Part shown: one piece after another, positions 1-7,778 of the stretch | How the letters are laid out: each line of letters opens with the position of its first letter | Position numbering within the stretch: the stretch's first letter is position 1 | Assembly: GCA_046757565.1 (NCBI GenBank) | Contig: JBHHYN010000074.1 | Location: forward strand, 1-14,160 | Source: JBHHYN01 sp046757565 | GTDB lineage: Bacteria; Pseudomonadota; Gammaproteobacteria; Eutrophobiales; Eutrophobiaceae | Reading direction: 5' to 3' | Length of the DNA: 14,160 bases | The notes under the pieces: generated by a model | What the model was told of the DNA's origin: nothing | The model's database searches: none | The model's input: the letters and a program-made list of their open reading frames with translations, nothing else | Position numbers and translations under genes: made by a program

Positions 1-101
1 AGATAAACCGGCACCGAATGTAAAATTTTTTCCTTCATTGCAATCTTGTCACTTCATCAAAGCTGTTTTACTCATGGTGAGTTGCCGTTAGACTCCCGTT
101 T

Positions 102-1508
102 ATGGATAGTAGCAAAATCAGCGAGTTTGCCAACCGCTTATGGGATAAGTCCGCCCTGCCTGAACTTGCCGATTACATCCGCATCCCCAATAAATCGCCA
201 ATGTTTGACCCGGACTGGCAGTCAAACGGCTACATGGACAAGGCAATCAACCAGTTCCAGCGCTGGTGTCTGTCCCAGAACATACCCGGTATGCAACTGG
301 AGATCTGCCGTCTGCCTGGACGCACCCCCCTGATCTACCTGGATATCCCCGGCTCCTCAGCAGAGACTATCTTGCTCTATGGGCACCTGGATAAACAACC
401 GGAGATGAATGGCTGGCGTGAAGGCCTGGGACCATGGCAGCCGGTGATGGAAAACGACAGGCTCTACGGCCGGGGTGGCGCGGATGATGGCTATGCCACC
501 TTTGCCTCACTAATTGCCATTCGCGCATTAAAACAGCTGGACATCCCTCATGCCCGTTGTGTCGTGATCATAGAGGCCTGTGAAGAGAGTGGCAGTTTCG
601 ACTTGCCATTCTATATCGACGCCCTCGCTGACCGCATCGGCCAGCCGAATCTCGCGATCTGTCTTGATTCCGGTTGTGGCAACTATGAACAACTCTGGTG
701 TACGACATCACTGCGGGGGTTGATAGGCGGTGACCTCAGCATCGAAGTGCTGAACGAGGGCGTGCATTCCGGTGACGCCAGTGGCATCGTGCCGTCGAGT
801 TTCAGAGTGCTGCGCCAGTTATTAAACCGAATCGATGATTGTGACAGCGGCCGGGTCATGGCTGATGAATTCAACACTGAGATACCGCAAGTTCGCATCG
901 AACAGGCGCAGGCAGCGGCCGCAGTCCTGGGTGCACAGGTCCACGACAAATTCCCGTTTTCAGGCGGGACCCGGCCGGTTGCCGTGGATCCCGTTGACCT
1001 CATCTTAAACCGCACCTGGCGACCGGCCCTGGCGATTACCGGTGCGGACGGACTGCCCGCCACGGCCAGTGCAGGCAATGTCCTCAGACCACAAACTACG
1101 GTAAAGCTCTCCCTGCGTCTGCCGCCTGATTGCGATGCAAAACAGGCATCTCTCAAACTGAAGGCGTTACTGGAGTCGGATCCGCCCTATGGGGCCAGGG
1201 TCTCTTTCAACCCCGATTGGACTGCCGACGGCTGGCATGCGCCGATTATGGAACCATGGTTGCAACGGGCCATCGATGAGGCATCGCTAAACTATTTCGG
1301 AAAACCGGCGGTACAGATGGGAGAAGGGGGATCGATCCCGTTTATGGGGATGCTGGGGAAAAAACTCCCCGCAGCGCAATTCCTTGTTACAGGTGTGCTT
1401 GGCCCCGGTTCCAACGCGCATGGGCCAAACGAATTCCTGCACATTCCCACCGCAAAAAAACTCACGTGCTGTGTGGCGGAAATTATCGCAAACCATTATC
1501 AAAGATGA
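102..1508 (+). CDS. M20-family zinc metallopeptidase (dipeptidase-like)
   Basis: This is a 468-residue cytosolic M20 peptidase, predicted to hydrolyse dipeptides or small amide substrates with a di-zinc centre. The ordered M20 metal and catalytic motifs are visible: GHLDKQP with H95 and D97, GRGGADDG with D128/D129, EACEESGS with the catalytic pair E161/E162, CLDSG with D189, and the last histidine in NAHGPNE (H440). The middle part, about residues 200-390, fits the inserted lid/dimerisation domain. There is no signal peptide. The start at 102 is the first ATG after an in-frame TGA at 78-80; no clear Shine-Dalgarno sequence precedes it. A TTGTCA at 46-51 could belong to a promoter but lacks a good -10 partner. 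The family is certain; the substrate is not, because M20 includes dipeptidases, carboxypeptidases, acylases and deacetylases. The gene stands alone, 113 bp before the next one. Confidence 0.93.
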   Translation: MDSSKISEFANRLWDKSALPELADYIRIPNKSPMFDPDWQSNGYMDKAINQFQRWCLSQNIPGMQLEICRLPGRTPLIYLDIPGSSAETILLYGHLDKQPEMNGWREGLGPWQPVMENDRLYGRGGADDGYATFASLIAIRALKQLDIPHARCVVIIEACEESGSFDLPFYIDALADRIGQPNLAICLDSGCGNYEQLWCTTSLRGLIGGDLSIEVLNEGVHSGDASGIVPSSFRVLRQLLNRIDDCDSGRVMADEFNTEIPQVRIEQAQAAAAVLGAQVHDKFPFSGGTRPVAVDPVDLILNRTWRPALAITGADGLPATASAGNVLRPQTTVKLSLRLPPDCDAKQASLKLKALLESDPPYGARVSFNPDWTADGWHAPIMEPWLQRAIDEASLNYFGKPAVQMGEGGSIPFMGMLGKKLPAAQFLVTGVLGPGSNAHGPNEFLHIPTAKKLTCCVAEIIANHYQR

Positions 1509-1559
1509 ACCGCCCGGAGACAAGCAGCAGAGATTATCACCGGTTTTAACTGTTATTAT

Positions 1560-1584
1560 CTCTGTGTACTCCGTGACTCTGTGG
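1560..1584. repeat. Degenerate CTCTGTG-type short tandem repeat
   Basis: Three adjacent units, ctctgtgta, ctccgtga and ctctgtgg, lie in the 113-bp gap between the peptidase and the dehydrogenase genes. Similar CTCTGTG/CTCCGTG strings are, to my knowledge, scattered in the intergenic DNA of many environmental bacteria and give spurious translated peptides rich in H-R-E/T-E-Y. The repeat is visible in the sequence; its link to a dispersed family is recollection and was not tested here. Confidence 0.5.
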
Positions 1585-1621
1585 TTAAACAAACAGTTAA
1601 ACATGATTTGAGGGTCAGACA

Positions 1622-2497
1622 ATGAAAATAGGCATGATTGGTTTGGGCGCAATGGGCGCAGGCATGGCCCTGAACTTTCACAAGGCCGGCTATCTCCATT
1701 CCGTCTGGAACAGGACAGCTGCCAGGGCGGAAATGATTTCCGATATAACGGGCGTGCCGCCCGCTGCCTTCCCCGCGTCACTGGCAAGGGATTGCGATCT
1801 GATCGTTATTTGTGTGGCCCGCGACAGTGACGTGCTTGAAATCATTGAAATGATCGCTGCGGGAATTCGCGCGGAAAGCATTGTGGTCGATACTTCCACG
1901 GTCAGTAGCAATACGGCAAAACATGCAGCGGCCATGCTTGCAAAAAAGGGCGCCCATTTTCTGGACGGGCCGGTTTCCGGCGGTGTCGAAGGAGCCAAAA
2001 ACGGAACGCTGGCCATGATGGTGGGTGGTGAGGAAGCAATACTCGATCGCGTACGTCAACCCCTTGCCGCAATGGCCAAAAATATAGTCTATATCGGGCC
2101 ATGCGGTTCAGGACAGGCGTGTAAGGCAGTGAATCAGATTATGGCCGCCGGCCTCAACCAGGCCGTTACAGAAGCCCTGGCCTTCGGCACGGCCATGGGG
2201 CTCGATATGGAGAAGGTAGTTGATGTGGTATCATCCGGAGCGGCGGGAAACTGGCTGCTGCAACATCGGGGAAAGTCCATGCTGGCCGGGTCATATGAGC
2301 CGGGTTTCAAGATTAGCCTGCACCATAAAGATCTGGAAATCTGCAGGGAAATGGCCAGGACTGCCGATGCAGCCGCCCTGCCACTGGTAGAGATGACACT
2401 GGACCACTACAGGGAACTGATGGATGAGGGTTATGGAGATGAAGATGTCTCCGCCCTGTTCAGGCTGAAACTGCGACAACATAATTTAACGGAATAA
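1622..2497 (+). CDS. NAD(P)-dependent beta-hydroxyacid dehydrogenase (3-hydroxyisobutyrate dehydrogenase family)
   Basis: This 291-residue protein has the normal length of the beta-hydroxyacid dehydrogenase family (3-hydroxyisobutyrate dehydrogenase, tartronate semialdehyde reductase GarR/GlxR, glyoxylate/succinic semialdehyde reductase). Members reversibly oxidise a beta-hydroxyacid to its semialdehyde in the cytosol. The N-terminal Rossmann fold shows GLGAMG at 8-13. An Asn-Arg pair at 30-31 after the second strand is the pattern usually linked to NADP preference. The substrate loop DGPVSGG lies at 115-121, and the catalytic lysine is K168 in GSGQACKAVNQ. The all-alpha C-terminal domain follows from about 165. 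The start is supported by GAGGG at 1610-1614, seven bases upstream of the ATG. The exact substrate cannot be read from the sequence, and the neighbours (a peptidase and an ABC operon) do not point to a pathway. Confidence 0.92.
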   Translation: MKIGMIGLGAMGAGMALNFHKAGYLHSVWNRTAARAEMISDITGVPPAAFPASLARDCDLIVICVARDSDVLEIIEMIAAGIRAESIVVDTSTVSSNTAKHAAAMLAKKGAHFLDGPVSGGVEGAKNGTLAMMVGGEEAILDRVRQPLAAMAKNIVYIGPCGSGQACKAVNQIMAAGLNQAVTEALAFGTAMGLDMEKVVDVVSSGAAGNWLLQHRGKSMLAGSYEPGFKISLHHKDLEICREMARTADAAALPLVEMTLDHYRELMDEGYGDEDVSALFRLKLRQHNLTE

Positions 2498-2515
2498 ACA
2501 CCGTATAAACACCGT
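2494..2515. repeat. Perfect 11-bp tandem duplication across a stop codon
   Basis: ATAAACACCGT occurs twice head to tail at 2494-2504 and 2505-2515. The first copy contains the TAA stop (2495-2497) of the dehydrogenase gene. It looks like a small replication-slippage duplication with no coding effect. Confidence 0.85.
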
Positions 2516-2562
2516 CCCATCCAGAAGGGAACTGTCTATCCCCCTGCTTTGTCCATAACAGG

Positions 2563-2590
2563 TTGACGACGGTCGATAAATATGCAGAAT
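2563..2590 (+). promoter_or_regulatory. Candidate sigma-70 promoter for the Gld-like ABC operon
   Basis: TTGACG (5 of 6 to the -35 consensus) at 2563-2568 is followed after 16 bases by CAGAAT (4 of 6 to the -10 consensus) at 2585-2590. It lies about 60 bases before the ATPase start, in the only sizeable gap upstream of the four-gene operon. Assigned by eye; the -10 match is modest. Confidence 0.3.
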
Positions 2591-2651
2591 GCTTGCGCCT
2601 TGAGAGAGAGACTCGTTCGCAAATCATAAACAGCTAAATAACAAGACTGAA

Positions 2652-3422
2652 ATGCCATCAGAAGGAAATAAAGCAGCCATTGAAGTGAAGGGGCTTGACA
2701 AGCATTTCGGTCCGATTCACGCGGTCCGAAATGTCTCATTCTCGGTAAACTATGGCGACGTCCTCGGTTTTCTCGGACCCAATGGCGCCGGCAAGTCCAC
2801 CACCATGAAAATGATCTCGGGATTTCTGGAGCCCAGTGGCGGCAGCGTCACCGTGAACGGCCATGACGTAATGGATGATCCCATTACAGTGAAGACCAAC
2901 ATCGGTTACCTGCCGGAAGGGGCCCCTTCATACGGGGAAATGAGCGTCATTCACTTTCTCAATTTTATTGCCGAAATCCGCGGCTTTAACGGCGTGGAAA
3001 AACAGGCCCGTATCGATAACGTCGTTAAGCAGATCAATCTGGCCTCCGTCCTGACCCAGACAATCGAGACCCTGTCCAAGGGGTTTAAACGCCGGGTCGG
3101 GGTTGCCCAGGCTATCCTGCATGATCCGGGTGTGTTAATCATGGATGAACCCACAGACGGCCTGGATCCGAATCAGAAACACGAAGTACATACCCTGATC
3201 CGGGAAATGGCAAGAAACAAGGCAATCATTATATCCACACATATCCTCGATGAGGTTGATGCGGTATGTAACCGCGCCATTATTATTGCCGCAGGACGTA
3301 TTCTGTTCGACGGTTCTCCCTCCGAATTGCGATCACAATCGGATATTAACGACCTTGACGACGCTTTCCGGCGTATTACTACGGATTTTTACCGGGAAGA
3401 GGGGGGGGCTGTACAATCATGA
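2652..3422 (+). CDS. ABC transporter ATP-binding protein, GldA-like
   Basis: This 256-residue cytosolic ATPase powers the permease encoded next to it. Walker A is GPNGAGKST at 42-50. The Q-loop region reads YLPEGAPSY at about 87-95, with Glu where many ABC ATPases have Gln; to my knowledge this is common in the GldA/DrrA-type branch. The signature is the variant LSKGFKRR at 141-148. Walker B is VLIMDEP at 161-167, followed by the D-loop, and the switch histidine is H197 in STH. It is the first gene of a four-gene operon and overlaps the permease by four bases (ATGA), which suggests translational coupling. The ATG has no evident Shine-Dalgarno sequence; an AGAAGGA lies just inside the gene, so a start a few codons later (near codons 10-12) is possible. 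Eight consecutive G at 3401-3408 sit just before the stop. The ATPase assignment is certain; the transported substrate is unknown. Confidence 0.95.
   Translation: MPSEGNKAAIEVKGLDKHFGPIHAVRNVSFSVNYGDVLGFLGPNGAGKSTTMKMISGFLEPSGGSVTVNGHDVMDDPITVKTNIGYLPEGAPSYGEMSVIHFLNFIAEIRGFNGVEKQARIDNVVKQINLASVLTQTIETLSKGFKRRVGVAQAILHDPGVLIMDEPTDGLDPNQKHEVHTLIREMARNKAIIISTHILDEVDAVCNRAIIIAAGRILFDGSPSELRSQSDINDLDDAFRRITTDFYREEGGAVQS
3401..3408 (+). repeat. G8 homopolymer at the ATPase-permease gene junction
   Basis: Eight consecutive G span the codons for Glu-Gly-Gly-Ala near the end of the ATPase gene, eleven bases before the permease ATG. One extra G would put the ATPase frame in register with the permease; one G fewer would extend the ATPase by a different tail ending at 3549. 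The run may also serve as a purine-rich ribosome-binding region for the permease. Confidence 0.9.
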
Positions 3423-4153
3423 GGAATATCATCGCTATTATGAAGCGGGAGCTGTCCGGGTATTTCTCTACACCCGTGGCCTATGTTTTTATCGTTATCT
3501 TTCTGTTCCTGACCGGTATCTTTACCTTTTATCTCGGTGCGTTCTATGAGCGAAACCAGTCTGATCTGGATCCATTCTTCCGCTTCCATCCCTGGTTGTA
3601 TCTGTTCCTGATCCCGGCGATTTCGATGCGGCTTTGGTCAGAGGAGAGAAAGAGCGGGACGATTGAACTGCTGATGACTTTACCGGTGACTGTAATGGAT
3701 GCGGTCATTGGTAAATTTCTGGCTGCGTGGTGTTTCAGTGGCATCGCCCTGGCGCTTACATTTCCCATATGGATCACCGTTAATTACCTGGGAGATCCGG
3801 ACAATACCGTTATTATCGCCAGCTATATTGCCAGTCTGCTCATGGCGGGAGGTTTCCTTGCAATAGGCTCATGCATTTCCGCCTTGACCAGGAACCAGGT
3901 CATCGCCTTCGTCATCAGTGTGGTGATCTGCTTCCTTTTTATCCTGAGTGGATTCCCTCTGGTACTGGACTTTTTTCAAGCCTGGGCGCCCCAGGAAGTT
4001 GTCGATGCGATAGCATCCTTCAGTTTCCTGACACATTTCGAATCCATCAGAAAGGGTGTCATTGACATCCGTGACATGATCTATTTCAGCGTACTGATAA
4101 CATTCTGGCTTTATGCGAATGTAGTAATGATCGATGCCAAAAAAGCAGATTAA
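3419..4153 (+). CDS. ABC-2 type permease, GldF-like
   Basis: This 244-residue inner-membrane protein is the channel subunit partnered with the preceding ATPase. Six hydrophobic segments are visible at about 19-41, 57-73, 98-121, 131-153, 160-184 and 218-238. Between the second and third lies EERKSGTIELLMTLPV (75-90), the cytoplasmic coupling motif characteristic of ABC-2/GldF permeases. Length and topology match GldF rather than larger fused permeases. The start overlaps the ATPase stop as ATGA. The 3' end overlaps the next gene by 20 bp if that gene starts at 4134. In Bacteroidetes, GldA, GldF and GldG form an ABC complex needed for gliding. In proteobacteria the same arrangement occurs without that motility machinery and its cargo is not established. 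Confidence 0.92.
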   Translation: MRNIIAIMKRELSGYFSTPVAYVFIVIFLFLTGIFTFYLGAFYERNQSDLDPFFRFHPWLYLFLIPAISMRLWSEERKSGTIELLMTLPVTVMDAVIGKFLAAWCFSGIALALTFPIWITVNYLGDPDNTVIIASYIASLLMAGGFLAIGSCISALTRNQVIAFVISVVICFLFILSGFPLVLDFFQAWAPQEVVDAIASFSFLTHFESIRKGVIDIRDMIYFSVLITFWLYANVVMIDAKKAD

Positions 4154-6032
4154 CGGCAAGACAACAGTCACCATGAGGCATAGAAGAATCACATCCAGCA
4201 CCGGACTCGCCCTTGCTGCAGCGCTGGCCGTTGCGGCAATCATCGTTGTGAATACAAGCCTTACCAGCCTCAGACTCGATCTCACTGAAAACAGACTGTT
4301 TACCCTATCGGGCGGCACCATCAATATAATCCATTCACTTGAGGAGCCTGTTTCACTTGATTTCTATTTGTCCAGAAAGACACTGGTCGGACTACCATCC
4401 CTGATGAACTACGGTATCCGGGTGCGTGATCTGCTGCGGGAATATGCGGCCAAATCCCGGGGCAAAATCAAACTGACGATAATCGAACCCGAACCCTTCT
4501 CTGAGGAAGAGGATCAGGCGGTAGCCAGTGGCCTGCAGGGCATCGCTGTCAACGCTGCCGGAGACCGCGCCTATTTCGGCCTGGTCGGTACAAATTCGAC
4601 GGATGATGAAAAGATCATCCCTTTCTTCCAGGACCAGCGTGAAGCGGCCCTGGAATACGACATCACCAAACTGATTTATAACCTCGCCCACCCCGATAAA
4701 AGGGTTGTCGGCATCATCAGCGATCTGCCCGTTTTTGGTATTGCCGTGAAGGGACAGGCCAAACCCTGGGAGATCATCCACGCCATGCGCGAATTTTTTG
4801 AGATCAGGGATCTTGGCACAAATGTAAAAAAAATACCTGGCGACATCAGTGTTCTGATGGTGATTCATCCCAAGGATCTGAAGGATGAAACCCTGTTCGC
4901 CATTGATCAATATATTCTGGGGGGCGGTAATGCAATGCTGTTTGTCGATCCATTGGCAGAAGCCGACACCTCGCAGCCAGATCCGAAGAACCCGATGGTT
5001 ATGCCGGATCTCGACTCCGATCTGAAAGTTTTTTTCGACATATGGGGGATAAAGATGCCGGAGGCGAAGATCAGCGGCGATATGAATGCAGCCATGCGCG
5101 TGCAGACACGTAGCCAGCGGGGCCCGCAGGAGACTATCTACCTGCCGTGGCTCAGCCTGGGGGAAAAGAACCTGAGCCGGGAGGACTTCTCCACCAGTGA
5201 ATTAAAGACGATTAATATGGGGACTGCCGGCGCCATTGAACAAACGAAAGAATCAGCGCTCAAGTTCACGCCACTTATTCAAACCAGCGTTGACTCAATG
5301 ATGATTGAGCGTGATCTGATCCTGTTCCAGCGTGATCCAAAAGTCATGCTGGACAATTTTGTACCGGATAAGAAGAAAAAGACGCTTGCCGTGCGCCTCA
5401 GCGGTCATGTCAAAAGCGCCTATCCTGACGGTCTGTCTGATGATGACGGTAAGGGCGCAAAAACCACTCCGAAGCGCCTGAAAGAGGGAGATATCAATGT
5501 CATACTGGTCGCGGATACCGACATCCTGAGTGACATCTTCTGGATACGCAAACAGAATTTCTTTGGTATGGACATTCCCCAACCCATAGCCAATAACGGA
5601 GACTTTATCATTAATTCCCTGGATAACCTCTCCGGAAACACGGATTTGATCAGTCTTCGCAGCCGGGGTAAGTACTCCAAGCCATTTACCCGGGTCGCCG
5701 ACATCCGGCGGAAAGCAGAAGATGAATTCCGGGATCGTGAGCAGCAGCTGCAAACCAAACTTGAGGAAACCGAACAACGGATACTCGCATTGCAGAAGAA
5801 AACCGGTAATAGCGAGATTATCCTCAGTCCGGAACAGAATAAAGAGATTGATAAATTCCGCCAGGATCAACTGAAAACCCGTAAAGAATTACGGGCCGTT
5901 CAACATGAACTGCAAAAAAATATTGAGCGGCTGGGGACACAATTGAAATTCATTAACATCGGGCTGATACCACTGCTTATTATTCTCCTGAGCATCTCTG
6001 TCGGTATTTACCGGGCCCGCCGCAGTAACTAA
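4134..6032 (+). CDS. GldG-like ABC transporter-associated protein
   Basis: This 632-residue protein of the GldG / ABC-2 auxiliary family is anchored at both ends. An N-terminal membrane segment lies at about 23-43 and a C-terminal one at about 607-626, followed by a basic tail, so the bulk should face the periplasm. Directly after the first membrane segment comes LDLTENRLFTLSGGT (48-62), the family's hallmark. A GIISDLPVFG region near 190-200 belongs to the ABC-type uncharacterised transport domain. Residues 526-559 and 570-603 are rich in Glu, Lys, Arg and Gln with heptad-like spacing and probably form a coiled coil just before the last membrane segment. The start at 4134 lies inside the permease gene; ATG 4173 (residue 14, 19 bases past the permease stop) is an equally plausible start, and neither has a strong Shine-Dalgarno sequence. 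The family is clear; the molecular role is unknown. Confidence 0.9.
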   Translation: MPKKQINGKTTVTMRHRRITSSTGLALAAALAVAAIIVVNTSLTSLRLDLTENRLFTLSGGTINIIHSLEEPVSLDFYLSRKTLVGLPSLMNYGIRVRDLLREYAAKSRGKIKLTIIEPEPFSEEEDQAVASGLQGIAVNAAGDRAYFGLVGTNSTDDEKIIPFFQDQREAALEYDITKLIYNLAHPDKRVVGIISDLPVFGIAVKGQAKPWEIIHAMREFFEIRDLGTNVKKIPGDISVLMVIHPKDLKDETLFAIDQYILGGGNAMLFVDPLAEADTSQPDPKNPMVMPDLDSDLKVFFDIWGIKMPEAKISGDMNAAMRVQTRSQRGPQETIYLPWLSLGEKNLSREDFSTSELKTINMGTAGAIEQTKESALKFTPLIQTSVDSMMIERDLILFQRDPKVMLDNFVPDKKKKTLAVRLSGHVKSAYPDGLSDDDGKGAKTTPKRLKEGDINVILVADTDILSDIFWIRKQNFFGMDIPQPIANNGDFIINSLDNLSGNTDLISLRSRGKYSKPFTRVADIRRKAEDEFRDREQQLQTKLEETEQRILALQKKTGNSEIILSPEQNKEIDKFRQDQLKTRKELRAVQHELQKNIERLGTQLKFINIGLIPLLIILLSISVGIYRARRSN

Positions 6033-6044
6033 TCCGGGTATTTT

Positions 6045-7157
6045 ATGAAAGCAAACAGACTTGCACTGCTAACGGTAATAACTTTCACGGTGATAATTGC
6101 TGCAGTATATACGAGTTATTACCACTCTCCTGAAACCGGCAAAAAAAAGGAGTTGCTGTTTCCGGATCTGAACAAAAAAATCAACAGTGTCAGCAAAATG
6201 ACGATCCATGGAAATCAGTCAACAATTACATTGAGGCGTGACGGCAATCAGTGGAAAATCAAGGAAGCAGATGATTATCCCGCACTGTTTGACAAAATCA
6301 AACAAACAGTCATTGCGGTTTCCGAATTGAAAATACTCGCCTATAAAACCAGAAACGTTGCCCTCTACCCCCGGCTTGGCGTTGAAGACGTTAATAAAAA
6401 AGGAGCTAAATCCAAATTAGTGACCCTTGAGGACAATGCAGGCAACCAGCTTGCTTCCCTGATTGCCGGCAACAAGCGCCACAGTAAATCCGCCATCGGC
6501 AAGGCGGGACTCTATGTCAGGCTGCCGGGTCATGACCAGGCCCTTCTGGTCGAGGGCCGGCTGGATGTCAGCGCAAACATCATTGACTGGTTCCAACGTA
6601 ACCTGTTCAACATAGAACCCGATCGAATACGCGAAATAAAAATCGAGCACAAGGATTCTGACACGGTCATGCTCAACCGTCGTAGCAGCGAGGATGACTT
6701 TACCCTTGTTAATATACCTGAAGGGAAACAGGCAAAATCCATAGTCGTACTGAATCGCATGAAAACCATGCTTGAAGACACCCTTGTGGACAATGTCAAA
6801 TCGGCGGGCAGAACTGAATTTCCGGATACCCAGTCGGTTGCGACAGTAATGACCTTCGACGGCCTCATTGCGACAGTTACGAGCACAATTATCGATGATA
6901 CCCGGTATGCCAGGTTCGCTTTCAGCTACGTTCCTCCCTCTCCAGATACGACCGGGAATTCAGAAAAACCGAAAAAGAAGGAGAGTGGCTCTGCCGGGAA
7001 AGATGTGGGAAAGGAAGTACAAAGACTGACTGCTAACACCAAGGACTGGGTATACGAGGTCCCCGAATTTAAATTCGAACTGTTTACCAAAAAGATGGAT
7101 GACCTCGTACAGGATATTCCCGAGGAAAAGAAAGCTGTTTCAGGAACCAGCAAGTAG
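6045..7157 (+). CDS. DUF4340 domain-containing protein
   Basis: This 370-residue protein has one N-terminal membrane anchor (about residues 6-26) and otherwise looks periplasmic. DUF4340 proteins are typically encoded right after GldG-like genes in this type of ABC operon, as here, 12 bases downstream. The early strand-rich block (MTIHGNQSTITLRRDGNQWKI) and the late tryptophan segment DWVYEVPEFKFELF before the C-terminal helix fit the repeated beta-rich pattern of the family. A Lys/Gly-rich stretch near 308-325 looks like a flexible linker. No catalytic motif is visible. It most likely works with the GldG-like protein on the outer face of the inner membrane, but this is inference from context. 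It is the last gene of the operon and is convergent with the minus-strand gene at 7215. Confidence 0.85.
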   Translation: MKANRLALLTVITFTVIIAAVYTSYYHSPETGKKKELLFPDLNKKINSVSKMTIHGNQSTITLRRDGNQWKIKEADDYPALFDKIKQTVIAVSELKILAYKTRNVALYPRLGVEDVNKKGAKSKLVTLEDNAGNQLASLIAGNKRHSKSAIGKAGLYVRLPGHDQALLVEGRLDVSANIIDWFQRNLFNIEPDRIREIKIEHKDSDTVMLNRRSSEDDFTLVNIPEGKQAKSIVVLNRMKTMLEDTLVDNVKSAGRTEFPDTQSVATVMTFDGLIATVTSTIIDDTRYARFAFSYVPPSPDTTGNSEKPKKKESGSAGKDVGKEVQRLTANTKDWVYEVPEFKFELFTKKMDDLVQDIPEEKKAVSGTSK

Positions 7158-7159
7158 CC

Positions 7160-7182
7160 TGAAAAACAACGGAGAAACTCCG
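7160..7182 (-). terminator. Short intrinsic terminator for the minus-strand gene
   Basis: Read on the minus strand, CGGAG-TTT-CTCCG forms a five-pair stem with a three-base loop (7182-7170) and is followed by TTGTTTTTC. It lies about 35 bases beyond the stop of the minus-strand gene. Read on the plus strand the hairpin follows the DUF4340 gene, but the sequence after it is only AT-mixed, so termination there would be weaker. Confidence 0.5.
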
Positions 7183-7214
7183 GGAATATTATCTCGAACC
7201 ATTTTCCCGCATGC

Positions 7215-7778
7215 TTAATGCTGGAGTTCGCTTCCGGCAGCAGCCGGGAAAGCCCCGAGATTATTATGAATCACTGCCCACCCGTGACGGCTTCCTGTTT
7301 CCTGCCAGAGTTCATATGCCTGAAGCAGATCGATGGAATGATTATCACCACAAATTTCACCCAGCTTCTGCAACACATCGACGACTTGTACAAAATGCTC
7401 GCCGAGATAAAAATATATGAACTCATTCGGGCAGGCATCCGCGAGTTCGCTATAAGCACTGCGCCCTTTTTCCATCAAGTACAATAAGGGAATGCCTGTC
7501 CGGTTTGCATAGTCGGGAAATAAACCGGTTACCACAAGACTCTGTTCACCGATTTGACGAATACTCATTAACCGGCTTTCCCGCTTCGTTACCGGTATTA
7601 AATCAGTCCCGGTTATGCCTTTACCCGGCACGAAATCAATTCCACTGGACATACATGCCAGTACATATACCAGATAATTTTCTACGTTCTTATTGAAATA
7701 GCAATCTGATGCCACTTGCGCCCTGTTTAACAAGGCGTACCAGTTTGATGTTTCGGGCGTATACATAGCTAATTTCAT
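7215..7778 (-). CDS. Hypothetical protein, unrecognised
   Basis: This 187-residue protein belongs to no family I recognise. The chosen start (ATG at 7778-7776) has AAGGAA eight bases upstream. A start 17 codons earlier, at 7829, is open but has a less convincing context. The protein begins MKLAMYTPETSNWYALLNRAQ, has no signal peptide and no clear membrane segment, and reads as a soluble mixed alpha/beta protein. Visible landmarks are a Gly/Lys patch GIDFVPGKGITGTDLIPV, a positively charged KRESR, and an aromatic stretch FIYFYLGEHF leading into a leucine-rich helix. Its length, good codon structure, ribosome-binding site and downstream hairpin support a real gene. It stands alone between two plus-strand units, convergent with the DUF4340 gene and divergent from glyQ, so context gives no function. 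Confidence 0.75.
   Translation of the reverse strand: MKLAMYTPETSNWYALLNRAQVASDCYFNKNVENYLVYVLACMSSGIDFVPGKGITGTDLIPVTKRESRLMSIRQIGEQSLVVTGLFPDYANRTGIPLLYLMEKGRSAYSELADACPNEFIYFYLGEHFVQVVDVLQKLGEICGDNHSIDLLQAYELWQETGSRHGWAVIHNNLGAFPAAAGSELQH

Noticed and set aside
38..72. Possible promoter before the M20 gene (TTGTCA at 46-51 with TTTACT at 67-72)
   Set aside because: The spacer is only 15 bases and the -10 match is weak.
683..1156. Long minus-strand frame inside the M20 gene
   Set aside because: Antisense shadow of a well-conserved coding region; composition rich in Ser/Arg with no domain.
1287..1787. Minus-strand open frame of 166 codons
   Set aside because: It runs antisense across the end of the M20 gene, the repeat and the start of the dehydrogenase gene; its HRVTEYTE stretch comes from the CTCTGTG-type repeat.
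3250..3549. Plus-strand frame across the ATPase-permease junction
   Set aside because: It overlaps both real genes in a third frame; relevant only as the product of a one-G loss in the G8 run.
5295..5870. Minus-strand frame of 191 codons inside the GldG-like gene
   Set aside because: Antisense shadow; the plus-strand protein has family motifs and matching membrane segments.
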